NCBI GenBank assembly: GCA_964482435.1 | Contig: CAYZXL010000010.1 | Location: forward strand, 55,371 to 119,370 | DNA: 64,000 nt | Reading direction: 5' to 3' | Origin: CAYZXL01 sp964482435 | Lineage (GTDB): Bacteria; Auribacterota; JABMQX01 | Shown: positions 52,575-61,011 of the stretch, piece after piece | How positions within the stretch are numbered: position 1 is the stretch's first letter | Layout of the letters: the number at the start of each line of letters is the position of its first letter | Translations under genes and position numbers: made by a program | The notes under the pieces: model-generated | The model's database searches: none | What the model was told of the DNA's origin: nothing | What the model saw: the letters and a program-made list of their open reading frames with translations, nothing else

Positions 52575-53381
52575 CTATGCAGATTTCCTCGCCACGAACA
52601 GGCCCTGCGCGATTTTTCCTGCATGCGCCAGCGCTTGCATGAATTGCATCTCCCCTGCCATGTCCCCCATCAGCTTTGTGTCAAACCCGATGATTCGCAG
52701 GGCGTCGTGCATGAGCTGCATGTCCAGCATGCTCAGGTACAGGTCAACGTACGGTGCGAACCTGCCCGTGTCCTGGGCAGTAACTACTTTGCATCCGTTC
52801 TTGGCGAGGAGTTGCTCGTAACCGTTCAGGTCCTGGACGTTCGGAAACTTCATGAATCTCAGGAACCGCTCCGCTTCCTCGTCGGTGAGACCCTTTGGCC
52901 CTTCAATCCAATCCGTGAAGGCGATTGTGCCGCCGCGCTTGACCAGCCGTGCTGCTTCGGACACCAGCTTCGCTTTATCCACGACGTAGCACCATGCGTC
53001 CTCTCCCCAAACAAAGTCCGCGCTCCCGTCGGGAAGACCGCTTTTGCAGACATCCGCCAGGACGAAATCTATTCTCTCTGACAAACCCTGCTGCTTGCAG
53101 CGCTCGCGCCCTCGCTCAACCACCTTCTCCGTAGCGTCAACGCCAGTCATCCTCTCCACGTTGCGGAACCGAACGAGAAATCGCATGCCCGCGCCGTTGC
53201 AGCAGCACAGGTCAATGCCCTTCATGCCCGCGCCGATGCTCGCCTTCTCCGCCAGGTCCATGGAGGACTTGAAGCCCCCTATGTGGATTTGCTCACCCAT
53301 AACCAGCTCCCAGAGGTCCCCCTCCGGTCCGCTATAAACGCCCTGCACGTCCTTCAGACCAATGTCTTTCGTGGCTTTCAT
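52575..53381 (-). CDS. SAM-dependent methyltransferase heading the dehydratase operon
   Basis: A 268-residue class I methyltransferase. EQIHIGGFKSSMDLAEKA resembles the substrate-side motif of sarcosine/dimethylglycine methyltransferases. Motif I is modified to GIDLCCCNGAGMRFLVRF, with three consecutive Cys, and ADFVWGEDAWCYV is motif II. The start has GAGGAGG upstream. Location at the head of the dehydratase-family operon suggests the substrate of that system is methylated, or that a small methylated product is formed. Confidence 0.85.
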   Translation of the reverse strand: MKATKDIGLKDVQGVYSGPEGDLWELVMGEQIHIGGFKSSMDLAEKASIGAGMKGIDLCCCNGAGMRFLVRFRNVERMTGVDATEKVVERGRERCKQQGLSERIDFVLADVCKSGLPDGSADFVWGEDAWCYVVDKAKLVSEAARLVKRGGTIAFTDWIEGPKGLTDEEAERFLRFMKFPNVQDLNGYEQLLAKNGCKVVTAQDTGRFAPYVDLYLSMLDMQLMHDALRIIGFDTKLMGDMAGEMQFMQALAHAGKIAQGLFVARKSA

Positions 53382-53622
53382 TGGACTTGCCTCCTCTTTC
53401 TATGCGCACGTTGCGCGAACGTTATTTACTTGTTGGCCGTCGGGCCCGTCTCATCGAGCACATCGGCGCCACTTGACACATGCGCCGCCATCAGCGCCTC
53501 CGTGCAGCATGGGCCGACGGGGAGGCGCGCCTCCTCGTGATGGCCGCAGTTCCCGTGCTCGTCAGCCCTTCCAGACATTCCCTTCGGCAACTCTTTCCGC
53601 GGCTGACCCGACGGTGGACGAA

Positions 53623-54573
53623 TCAAAATTCATATTTCACCGCGATGCCCCACGACGAATTCGCGTCGTGGTTCAGGACTTCGCCGAAGTGTGCGTACCC
53701 GCCCGCGATGGTCATGTGGTCATTGACTATGTACCCGGCGCAAAGAGTCCACCAATCGTCTTCGCTTCCCACCAGGCCCGGAACCGCGTCGTACTCGTCG
53801 GGCTTTTGACGGTATTCCGCAGCAAGGATTATCTGGTTGGTCACCAGAACGCAAACGGAGCCCTCCACTACGAATTCGCGGTCGCCCGTGAACCCAAGCA
53901 GCCCGAGATGAGCACTCTCCGTCGAGCGCAAGGTCGCGCTCAAAATCGCCGGGCGAGGAAGAGCCGTAATCATCTTGCTCGCCGAAAGAGTGAAGTCGAA
54001 CCCTTCGTTGTCTTCGATGCCAATTCCGGTGAGCGTCCCCATCAGGTCGCGATCAATGTCCTCGACAGTTTCGTTGTACTTGTAATGAGCGCCCGCCGTG
54101 AACGCCGGCAGCCAGGCTTGCCCGAATTCGCCGTCCCTGACCAACGACAGGCGGGCATTGAAGTTGTGTAAATCAACCGAGCGGTCCGTGATTCTGATGC
54201 CTGTTGCCCGCTCGATGTCCTGTGGCAAATCGCCCATGTCGAAGTTGTCCCAGCCGTAGCCCAGCTCAAGGCGATTCCACAGCGTCTCGGTAACCGTGAG
54301 TGCCAAAAGCTCTCTTCCGTTCCCGAGATGCACGTACATCCCTCCGACGCTCGGTAACCCGAGAACTTCACCTTCCTTCGCCGGATTGACCAAATACGCC
54401 GAAGGAGTGGCGAAGGCACCACCCATCCCCTCGACGGAGTGCAGCGGCAGCGGCGGCTGGGCTTTTTCTTGTTCCTCAGCGAGCGCCACGGTCGCCACGA
54501 GGAGCATCGCCACGAGGCAAAACGCCTCCACGTGCCAACTCCCCCGTTTCTTAGCCCACCTGCGCGACGTCAT
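53623..54573 (-). CDS. DUF3034-like outer membrane beta-barrel protein
   Basis: A 316-residue exported protein. After a signal peptide (about 8-32) comes VEGMGGAFATPSAYLVNPAK, typical of the DUF3034 outer membrane family. Alternating hydrophobic strands follow, ending in WGIAVKYEF with a C-terminal Phe as expected for BAM-assembled barrels. The ATG at 54573 has AGGAAGGAGG upstream; a longer open frame reaches into the tRNA-Sec gene and is an artefact. Confidence 0.82.
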   Translation of the reverse strand: MTSRRWAKKRGSWHVEAFCLVAMLLVATVALAEEQEKAQPPLPLHSVEGMGGAFATPSAYLVNPAKEGEVLGLPSVGGMYVHLGNGRELLALTVTETLWNRLELGYGWDNFDMGDLPQDIERATGIRITDRSVDLHNFNARLSLVRDGEFGQAWLPAFTAGAHYKYNETVEDIDRDLMGTLTGIGIEDNEGFDFTLSASKMITALPRPAILSATLRSTESAHLGLLGFTGDREFVVEGSVCVLVTNQIILAAEYRQKPDEYDAVPGLVGSEDDWWTLCAGYIVNDHMTIAGGYAHFGEVLNHDANSSWGIAVKYEF

Positions 54574-54720
54574 GCTTGTCCCTCCTTCCTTGCGTTTGAC
54601 GTTTCCCACTCCATCCTCGACTCCCCACGACACGACCCACCCGCTAATTCCTCGACGGGGCACAGCTCTTTCAGGTTGCAGTCGGATTGACGTACTTCGA
54701 TAGGCAGGAAAAAACAGAAA

Positions 54721-54820
54721 TGGCGGGAAGGTGTGGGAGTCGAACCCACCCGGGACTTTATCCAAGCCCCATACTGGGTTTGAAGTCCAGAGGGCCCACC
54801 GGGACCCATACCCTCCCGCC
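54721..54820 (-). tRNA. selC: tRNA-Sec (anticodon UCA)
   Basis: A 99-base tRNA body plus discriminator with anticodon TCA at 54783-54781 in the loop CTTCAAA, as in bacterial selC. It has an 8-base-pair acceptor stem starting GGCGGGAG, a long extra arm and a T-loop TTCGACT. The anticodon stem CTGGA/CCCAG has an A-C mismatch at the loop-closing pair. CCA is not encoded. It lies 86 bases after selB on the same strand, so it is probably co-transcribed with selA-selD-selB. Confidence 0.95.
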
Positions 54821-54906
54821 GTTGACTCCTTGTGCCGGGGACGCACGCGTCGTCGAGCGAAGTGCTCAGCCGTGACCGCCGACTTTGCACCGGCGCACGC
54901 CGAGGT

Positions 54907-56859
54907 CTATCGCATGACATGCTTATCCCCCTCTCGTTTCGTGAAGCCAATGTTATCGAAATGTTCCAGGAGCGCCAAGGCGTATTTACGGGAGACTCCC
55001 AGCTCATCCCGCAACTCACCCACTGTGATGCCGCCCTTCGCCTTGATGCGTTTGGCGACGAATTCCCGGACCGCCAGGAGATGCTCTTTGTGGTACGTTA
55101 CTTTCTGGCTGAGCCGGACCAGCCTCTCCAACTCGACGAGGTACGTCATCAGATTCTCGAACGTCTCCAGGGCAATCGCGACTTCTTTCCGGACGTCGTC
55201 TTCGAGGGGCGGAGCGAATCGAGCCTTTCGGAAGATTTCTTCCATTCGTTTCGCGAGTTCTCGTTCCGCTGGTTTCAGACTTATCTCGTACCCGACAAGC
55301 CCCATCCTCGACTCCTTTTTGCACAACCTCCCCTTGCGGCAGAGCTCGTCAATTATCGTCTCAAACGTCTGCCTGTCCGCCATTCGCAGGAACTGCGATT
55401 GCAACTCCCCAAGCGGCACCAGAAGCCGGTAAGGATGTTTTTGGAGGTAGCTCTTCACAAAATCTGTCAACTTCTCGCTCAGCTCCTCATAAACCTTTGC
55501 ATGAACGTATCGCTCTGCCGATGCGACGCCGGCAGCTCCCCCCGTCGCCGTGCCAATCCTCACGAGCTTCCCCGCATCGCGTTGTGCCTCGACCATGCTT
55601 CTGACCTCCTCCTCCTTTGCCCCCAGGCTGAAAGCGACCTCCTTCACAGACTGCGGCGTATGGCCGGCTTTGAGAAAAGCCTGCTCGACGGCATCGGACG
55701 TGCCGGCCTCGAGCCTCTTCAAGCCATCGAGCACGAGAGCGTCGAGGCGTTTGTGCTTGGTGGGTGATGCATCGAGGATTTGCCCCCCACCGATTGTTCG
55801 CAGGGGCGAGAACGTTCGGACAATAAAGCGGTCCTTCGGGAGAGCGACCGTCGCAGATTCCAGGACGAATTGAGCCGGAGCGGTCTCTCCGGGAAGGAGC
55901 CTGTCTCTGTCGAGGAGAACCAGGCGGCAGATTATCTCGTCGGTCTCGATGTGGAGGCGAAGGCGCGTTCTATTCTTCAGCTCTCTATCGGCGCTCTTCA
56001 GAACATACAGACGAACGTCCAGGCGCATCGTCGCCGAGAGAGACCGGGGTGCCCCAGCGCACTGCCCCCGCCGCAGTTGCTCTTTCTTGACGTCCTGCAA
56101 ATTCAGAGCCGTGCGCCTCCCGATGACGGATTCGGGAGTGCTCTGGTTATGAATTTGTACTCCGCGTACCTTCGCGACGAACCCGTCGGGGAAAATCTCT
56201 ATTTTGTCGCCGACCTTCACTCGACCGGACAGCACGGTTCCCGCCACCACAACGCCGAACCCCGGCATCGTGAAAACTCTGTCAACAGGCATGCGGAATA
56301 TGCCGCTGTCCTGGCGCTCACCGACGCTCTGGGTGGTTGTCAGCAGAGCGGACTTGAGTTGGTCCACCCCAGCCCCGGTAAGCGAAGAGAGCGGGATTAT
56401 CGGAGCATCGCTGAGAAAAGACCCTGCAACATAGCTTCTTATCTCGTCGGTCACCTGCCTGGCGCGTGCCTCATCAACCAGGTCTATCTTTGTCAGAGCG
56501 ATAATGCCCGTCTCGATCCCGAGAAGGCGAAGGATGTCAAAATGTTCTATTGTTTGAGCACTGATTCCGTCGTCCGCGGCGATGACCAGAAGCGCCGCGT
56601 CAATGTTGCTTGCTCCGGCAACCATCGTCTTGACGAGCTTCTCGTGTCCGGGGACGTCTATGAAGACGATTTGCCTGTCGAACCCCGGCGTCTCCATAAA
56701 GACAAACCCAAGCTCGATGGTGATGCCGCGGCTCTTTTCCTCGGGGAGGGTATCCGCATCTATCCCGGTCAAGGCTTTGACCAGAGAAGTCTTTCCGTGG
56801 TCAATATGCCCGGCGGTTCCAATGATTACCTGCTTCCTTTCTGCGATGGTCGTGGTCAT
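54907..56859 (-). CDS. selB: selenocysteine-specific elongation factor SelB
   Basis: A 650-residue translational GTPase that delivers Sec-tRNA to UGA codons marked by a SECIS hairpin. The P-loop GTAGHIDHGKTSL is at about 14-26, DVPGHEKLV near 71 and TKIDLVD near 130. EF-Tu-like domains II and III follow. The C-terminal half carries winged-helix repeats that bind SECIS RNA, ending in the VGELRDELGVSRKYALALLEHFD helix-turn-helix. The ATG at 56859 overlaps the selD stop by 4 bases; an open frame to 57180 is spurious. Confidence 0.96.
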   Translation of the reverse strand: MTTTIAERKQVIIGTAGHIDHGKTSLVKALTGIDADTLPEEKSRGITIELGFVFMETPGFDRQIVFIDVPGHEKLVKTMVAGASNIDAALLVIAADDGISAQTIEHFDILRLLGIETGIIALTKIDLVDEARARQVTDEIRSYVAGSFLSDAPIIPLSSLTGAGVDQLKSALLTTTQSVGERQDSGIFRMPVDRVFTMPGFGVVVAGTVLSGRVKVGDKIEIFPDGFVAKVRGVQIHNQSTPESVIGRRTALNLQDVKKEQLRRGQCAGAPRSLSATMRLDVRLYVLKSADRELKNRTRLRLHIETDEIICRLVLLDRDRLLPGETAPAQFVLESATVALPKDRFIVRTFSPLRTIGGGQILDASPTKHKRLDALVLDGLKRLEAGTSDAVEQAFLKAGHTPQSVKEVAFSLGAKEEEVRSMVEAQRDAGKLVRIGTATGGAAGVASAERYVHAKVYEELSEKLTDFVKSYLQKHPYRLLVPLGELQSQFLRMADRQTFETIIDELCRKGRLCKKESRMGLVGYEISLKPAERELAKRMEEIFRKARFAPPLEDDVRKEVAIALETFENLMTYLVELERLVRLSQKVTYHKEHLLAVREFVAKRIKAKGGITVGELRDELGVSRKYALALLEHFDNIGFTKREGDKHVMR

Positions 56860-58442
56860 TTCTTCCCCATGATTGTATTGTAGAACATCATGACCGGCGC
56901 CCCGCCAAAGGCTATCCCCATCCAGACTGCTTCGTTTATCTCCGAGTCGCTTATGCCCAGCGACTTCGCCTTGTCCACGTGAATCTTCACGCAAGGCTCG
57001 CATTTGCACACCACGGAGAGTGCGATGGCGATGAGCTCCTTGTTGCGCAGACTGATGGCGCCCTCCGAGAACGCCGTTCCCATGAACTCCGAGAATTTCT
57101 GCTTCATCTCTGACGCTCCGGCGACGGCAGCCTGCCCGGGCGCGGCACAGCATTCCGGCTGAGACACTGGTTGGCAGCATGGAGAATCGCCCGCTTGCGC
57201 CGCTGCTGCGACCTCCTCCCGCGACGGAACCAATTTCGATGCGGCATCCTGACTCTTTTTCACCAGGATTCTTCCTCCCGATTTAGAAAGGACTTTTCCA
57301 ATAACTGACGCGTGTTCGATCCCTTTTGCTTTCAACTCAGCGACGAGCTCGTCGGATTTCTCCTCCGGGATTGCCATCAAAAGACCACCGGAAGTCTGCG
57401 GGTCATAAAGGACGTACTCCACGTCCTCACCGACGTCCGCCGAGACCGAAACGAACTGAGACGCATATTCCTTGTTTCGTTCGATTGCCCCCGAAACCAC
57501 ACCTCCCCGGACTAACCTGAGCGCCTCCTCAAAAATCGGAATCTCCTCGACATACACCTCGACGGTAACGCCGCTTTGATAAGCCATCTCGCTCAAATGC
57601 CCGAGCAGCCCGAAGCCTGTCACGTCCGTTGCGGCGGAAGCGCCCATCTCCACCATGATCTCTGCGGCGACCCTGTTCAACTCGGCCATGGAGCGGCTGA
57701 TGGCAGCCATGGCTTGCGGCGAAGCCTTTCCCATCTGACTCGCAAAACTTATCACCCCGACCCCGATCGGCTTGGTGAGCACCAGAACGTCACCCGGTCT
57801 CGCCCCATTGTTCGTGACGATTCTCGACGGGCTGACGAGTCCCGTGACCGCGAATCCGAATTTGATGTCCCGGTCGTTGATGCTGTGCCCGCCGATGACA
57901 ACCACGCCCGCCTCGCTCATCTTATCAACCCCGCCGCGGATAATCTGGCTCATCACCTTGTGGCTCAACTTCTCGATGGGGAAGCCGATTATCGAGAGAG
58001 CGGTCAAAGGTTTTCCGCCCATCGCATAGACGTCGCTGAGCGAATTCGCGGCCGCAATCTCTCCGAAAGTGTAAGGATCGTCAACGTTTGGCGTGAACAC
58101 GTCCACCGTCTGCACGAGCGCCTCGTCATCGTTGAGCTGATAAACGCCTGCGTCGTCGCACGTGCTTGCGCTGACAAGCACCCTCGGGTCCGAAATCTCC
58201 GGGAGACCCGCAAGCACTTTCTTCAGGTCGTTCTGGTTGATTTTCGACGCACAACCGGCATTCTCGACGAACTTCGTCAATTGCACTTCTTCCGCAGCCT
58301 CCTCCAGCCTCTCGCCCGCGCATAAGCAAACATTCTTTTCCCTGAACAAATCACACGGGCAGGCTTGCTTCGGATTGCAGATGCAGTGCCCCAGCATCAT
58401 CGAGCGCTGCATGATGCGTTTTCGCTTTTCGAGGTCAATCAT
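56856..58442 (-). CDS. selD: selenophosphate synthetase SelD with Cys-rich N-terminus and AhpD-like C-terminus
   Basis: A 528-residue fusion; SelD alone is about 350. Residues 1-50 hold an unusual Cys cluster (C20, C22, C28, C30, C39, C41). The SelD core has catalytic C64 and K67 (NAGCASKI), the ATP-binding DVFTPNVDDPYTFGEIAAAN segment and TDVTGFGLLGH. A linker with two CC pairs leads to a carboxymuconolactone decarboxylase/AhpD-like domain (about 430-528) with a redox motif C481-E-P-C484 and H488. SelD makes selenophosphate from selenide and ATP; the thiol domain could deliver or reduce selenium. It overlaps both neighbours by 4 bases. Confidence 0.95.
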   Translation of the reverse strand: MIDLEKRKRIMQRSMMLGHCICNPKQACPCDLFREKNVCLCAGERLEEAAEEVQLTKFVENAGCASKINQNDLKKVLAGLPEISDPRVLVSASTCDDAGVYQLNDDEALVQTVDVFTPNVDDPYTFGEIAAANSLSDVYAMGGKPLTALSIIGFPIEKLSHKVMSQIIRGGVDKMSEAGVVVIGGHSINDRDIKFGFAVTGLVSPSRIVTNNGARPGDVLVLTKPIGVGVISFASQMGKASPQAMAAISRSMAELNRVAAEIMVEMGASAATDVTGFGLLGHLSEMAYQSGVTVEVYVEEIPIFEEALRLVRGGVVSGAIERNKEYASQFVSVSADVGEDVEYVLYDPQTSGGLLMAIPEEKSDELVAELKAKGIEHASVIGKVLSKSGGRILVKKSQDAASKLVPSREEVAAAAQAGDSPCCQPVSQPECCAAPGQAAVAGASEMKQKFSEFMGTAFSEGAISLRNKELIAIALSVVCKCEPCVKIHVDKAKSLGISDSEINEAVWMGIAFGGAPVMMFYNTIMGKK

Positions 58443-59857
58443 TCGTGCTTCTCCGTTTTTGTCAGGAGCCTCTTGAGCGCGGACGAAACAATGCCGTCTT
58501 CGTCGGGCTGGATGGTACGGAAGTCGAGCAGAAGAGCTTCCTTGTGGACGCGGGCAAAGACTGGCGGTTCGTTGTATCGCAACTCCTTTGCGAGGTTTGT
58601 CGCGGACCCTGTCGCCAGGCGAATGCTCAGAAGCTTGGTCGGAACAGTCTCCGTCGGCACAGAACCGCTCCCTACTTGCGAGGCGCCGTCCACGACGAGA
58701 ATCTCGACTTCGTCCGCGTGAATGCCTGCCAGCTCCTCCGCAACCGCTTGTGCCCGTCTTTCCAGTTCGTCAGGCGGAGCCGACAGCATCCTGTACGTCG
58801 GATGGTCCTCGCGCAATTTCTCCCTGTTCAGGAAAAGCCGCAGAGTGGCTTCCATCCCCGCTATCGTCATCTTCCCGACGCGAAGCGCCCGGGCAAGAGG
58901 GCTCTTCCTGATTTTTTCGATGGTCTTCGCTTTTCCAACAATGATACCGGACTGCGGTCCGCCGATGAGTTTATCACCGCTAAAGCACGCAACATCCGCG
59001 CCCGCCGCAATGCTGCTTTGAACCATAGGCTCGGTTTCCAGCCCGAATTCCTTGAGATCAATCAGGGCGCCGCTGCCGAGGTCGTCAATCACCGGAAGAT
59101 TATGTTGGTTCCCGAGTTTGACGAGTTCGTCAATCGCCGGCTCCTCCGTGAATCCCACAATCCGGTAATTGCTCTGATGAACGTGAAGGATCGCGCCGGT
59201 GTTCTCATTGATCGCGCGGACGTAGTCCGTCAGGTGAGTTTTATTTGTCGTGCCAACCTCTCTCAAAATCCCGCCGCTTGTCTCCATCACCTCCGGCATG
59301 CGAAAAGAGCCGCCAATCTCGACGAGCTGCCCGCGAGAGACAATCACTTCTTTGCCCTTGGCCAGCGTGTTGAGAATCAGCATCGTCGCGGCGGCATTAT
59401 TGTTCACCACCGTCGCATCCTCCGCTCCCGTCAGTTCGCACAGCAGGCTCTTCAGGTGAGCGTCCCGATGCCCCCGCTGCCCCGTTTCGATGTCCACCGC
59501 GAGGGTGCAATAGCCCTCAATCACGTCGTTGATCGCATCAATCGCTTTCCTCGGAAGGACCGCCCGACCCAGGCCGGTGTGGAGAATGATGCCAGCGGCA
59601 TTGACGGCCTTCCGCAGAGACGGCGCAGACTTCTTCTGGAGGTGCGATACGATCCTTCTGATTACGCTCTCGGCGGAAATATCCTCCGCCTGCCAGAGTT
59701 CTGCCCCTCCGGCAATCCCGCTTCGCAGCTCGCTCAACACGGCCCGCGCGGCGCCTACCAACGGGTCGCGGCCGTATTCTTCCGCCAGAAGCCTTCCTTC
59801 CGTCGTGTTGAGCAACTCATCAACCGATGGGAGATTCCGCAAAAGCTCCTCTTTCAA
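58439..59857 (-). CDS. selA: L-seryl-tRNA(Sec) selenium transferase SelA
   Basis: A 472-residue PLP enzyme that converts Ser-tRNA-Sec to Sec-tRNA-Sec. The lysine that binds PLP is K296 in CFSGDKLIGGPQSGII. RLLAEEYGRDPLVGAAR near the N-terminus and VNAAGIILHTGLGRAVLP are family-typical. I place the start at TTG 59857 because GGAAGGAG lies 8 bases before it; a TTG at 59875 adds six residues. It is the first gene of the selA-selD-selB-selC operon, with 4-base overlaps. Confidence 0.95.
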   Translation of the reverse strand: MKEELLRNLPSVDELLNTTEGRLLAEEYGRDPLVGAARAVLSELRSGIAGGAELWQAEDISAESVIRRIVSHLQKKSAPSLRKAVNAAGIILHTGLGRAVLPRKAIDAINDVIEGYCTLAVDIETGQRGHRDAHLKSLLCELTGAEDATVVNNNAAATMLILNTLAKGKEVIVSRGQLVEIGGSFRMPEVMETSGGILREVGTTNKTHLTDYVRAINENTGAILHVHQSNYRIVGFTEEPAIDELVKLGNQHNLPVIDDLGSGALIDLKEFGLETEPMVQSSIAAGADVACFSGDKLIGGPQSGIIVGKAKTIEKIRKSPLARALRVGKMTIAGMEATLRLFLNREKLREDHPTYRMLSAPPDELERRAQAVAEELAGIHADEVEILVVDGASQVGSGSVPTETVPTKLLSIRLATGSATNLAKELRYNEPPVFARVHKEALLLDFRTIQPDEDGIVSSALKRLLTKTEKHE

Positions 59858-60013
59858 ATGTGTGACTCCTTCCAAATCGAGTAGGAATTGTTATGCTGCT
59901 TTATCGCCCGCCCGAGACGCGCTTTACTGACACTCGGGGTTCGACTCCCGCGAACGTCTGCTCTATCTGCCGCGCGCCCTACGGATTTAATTTCTCTGCT
60001 CTGCCGCATGAAC

Positions 60014-60043
60014 AAAAAAGGATTGACCGACTGGTCAATCCTT
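60014..60043 (-). terminator. intrinsic terminator ending the selenoprotein array
   Basis: Perfect hairpin AAGGATTGACC-AGTC-GGTCAATCCTT followed on the minus strand by a run of T. It begins 30 bases after the read-through stop of the last array gene and lies before the selA start. It therefore separates the array transcript from the sel operon. Confidence 0.85.
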
Positions 60044-60072
60044 AGACAGACAAACCGTGCTATTCGTTCCGG

Positions 60073-60945
60073 TTAATTCACGACAAAGGCCTTCGTGTCT
60101 TTGAGCACTCCGCCCAAAGGCCCGGTATCTACTGTAACCTCCAGCTTGTATTTCCCTTTCGGTATTCGCACGGAATACCCGCATCTTCCGCCTCACCCAA
60201 ACCTCAGCTTTTCCAGTGCGACCTCTTCCGAGTGAACGATGTTATCCTGCTCGCCTGTCACCTTCACGTGAGCTGTTGCCGCCTTACCTGCCTTTGTGTA
60301 GCCAACAGAAACCCCGTTCGCAACCAGGTAGGCGGCGATGCCCACGTTGCCTTTCTTTTCCGGATCAGGTTTGACACCAATCCTCACGGACGGCGCCCCT
60401 CCGAAAGCAAGGGCGAGGATCCCATTCGGCTTTTCCGCCACAGGCAACGTGTCCCGCCAGGAATACTGCCACTCGCCCGATTCATCCTTCAGTCCTATTG
60501 TCCCTTGGCAACTCAAACTCAATTCCTGCGGCGCACGTCCACGCCTCAGCCGAGAAGCGGGGGCGAAGTGGAAATAACTGACCTCAATAGTCCACGGCTT
60601 TTCGACTCCGCTCGCTTTCTCGTTATACGGAAAAGCTATCTCGACTGGAGGAAAAGAGCACTCACGTAGGTTTGTTTCTCTGCGAAGCTTCCCCTTTATC
60701 GGTTTGTCGTCGGTCAGGTCGTTGTTGAGATTGAGGTCAGCGTAAATAGTGTCGTAGTCTCTTCCCGGCCCCCCGGATTCATCAAACACGAGCTTGAGAA
60801 TCTTGGTTCCCGCCTCGTCCAGGACAACCTTGGCGTAGAGGGGCTTCTTCGACTGGTATGCAGGCTCTTTCAAAGCCCCAAACGCGCACGAACACGCCAC
60901 CCCCACGGATACCATAATCGCAATCGGCCTAATTAAGTTCTTCAC
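60073..60945 (-). CDS. exported selenoprotein, array copy A (UGA at 60193-60195 read as Sec)
   Basis: A 290-residue protein with Sec at 251 if the in-frame UGA is decoded. It has a signal peptide (about 1-24) and then KEPAYQSKKPLYAKVVLDEA. The segment YADLNLNNDLTDD (68-80) has an EF-hand- or dockerin-like spacing of Asp and Asn. The C-terminus reads LRFG-U-GGRCGYSVRIPKGKY and runs 39 residues past the UGA to TAA. C255 completes a U-x3-C pair. A conventional call stops at the UGA (60193). GTG start with AGGAGG upstream. Family not recognised. Confidence 0.88.
60161..60195 (-). promoter_or_regulatory. UGA-Sec codon and SECIS-like hairpin of copy A
   Basis: The UGA is followed after 13 bases by arms GGUAUUC and GAAUACC around a 5-base loop CGUGC. 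The loop starts 20 bases after the UGA and has G in its second position, as expected for bacterial SECIS elements recognised by SelB. The same hairpin recurs at the other three UGA genes. Confidence 0.82.
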
Positions 60946-61011
60946 CGAAGCTCACCTCCTCGTGAGACGCGACCCAGCATCTCACCCCGCATCGTAACAT
61001 CCCTCGGTTTG

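Noticed and set aside
53426..53626. 66-codon ORF between the DUF3034 and methyltransferase genes (with CGHHEEARLPVGPCC)
   Set aside because: The Cys/His cluster is suggestive, but the start is TTG without a ribosome-binding site and no family is recognisable. Left out as unsupported.
56860..57180. Extended N-terminus of SelB
   Set aside because: The upstream 107 codons overlap selD in another frame and are Arg-rich; the GTPase domain begins right after the ATG at 56859.
58445..59884. 479-codon plus-strand ORF opposite selA
   Set aside because: Antisense shadow in GC-rich DNA; selA on the other strand has clear motifs. Similar shadows exist at 501-1499, 42303-43568, 43665-44663, 45577-46653 and 55780-56883.
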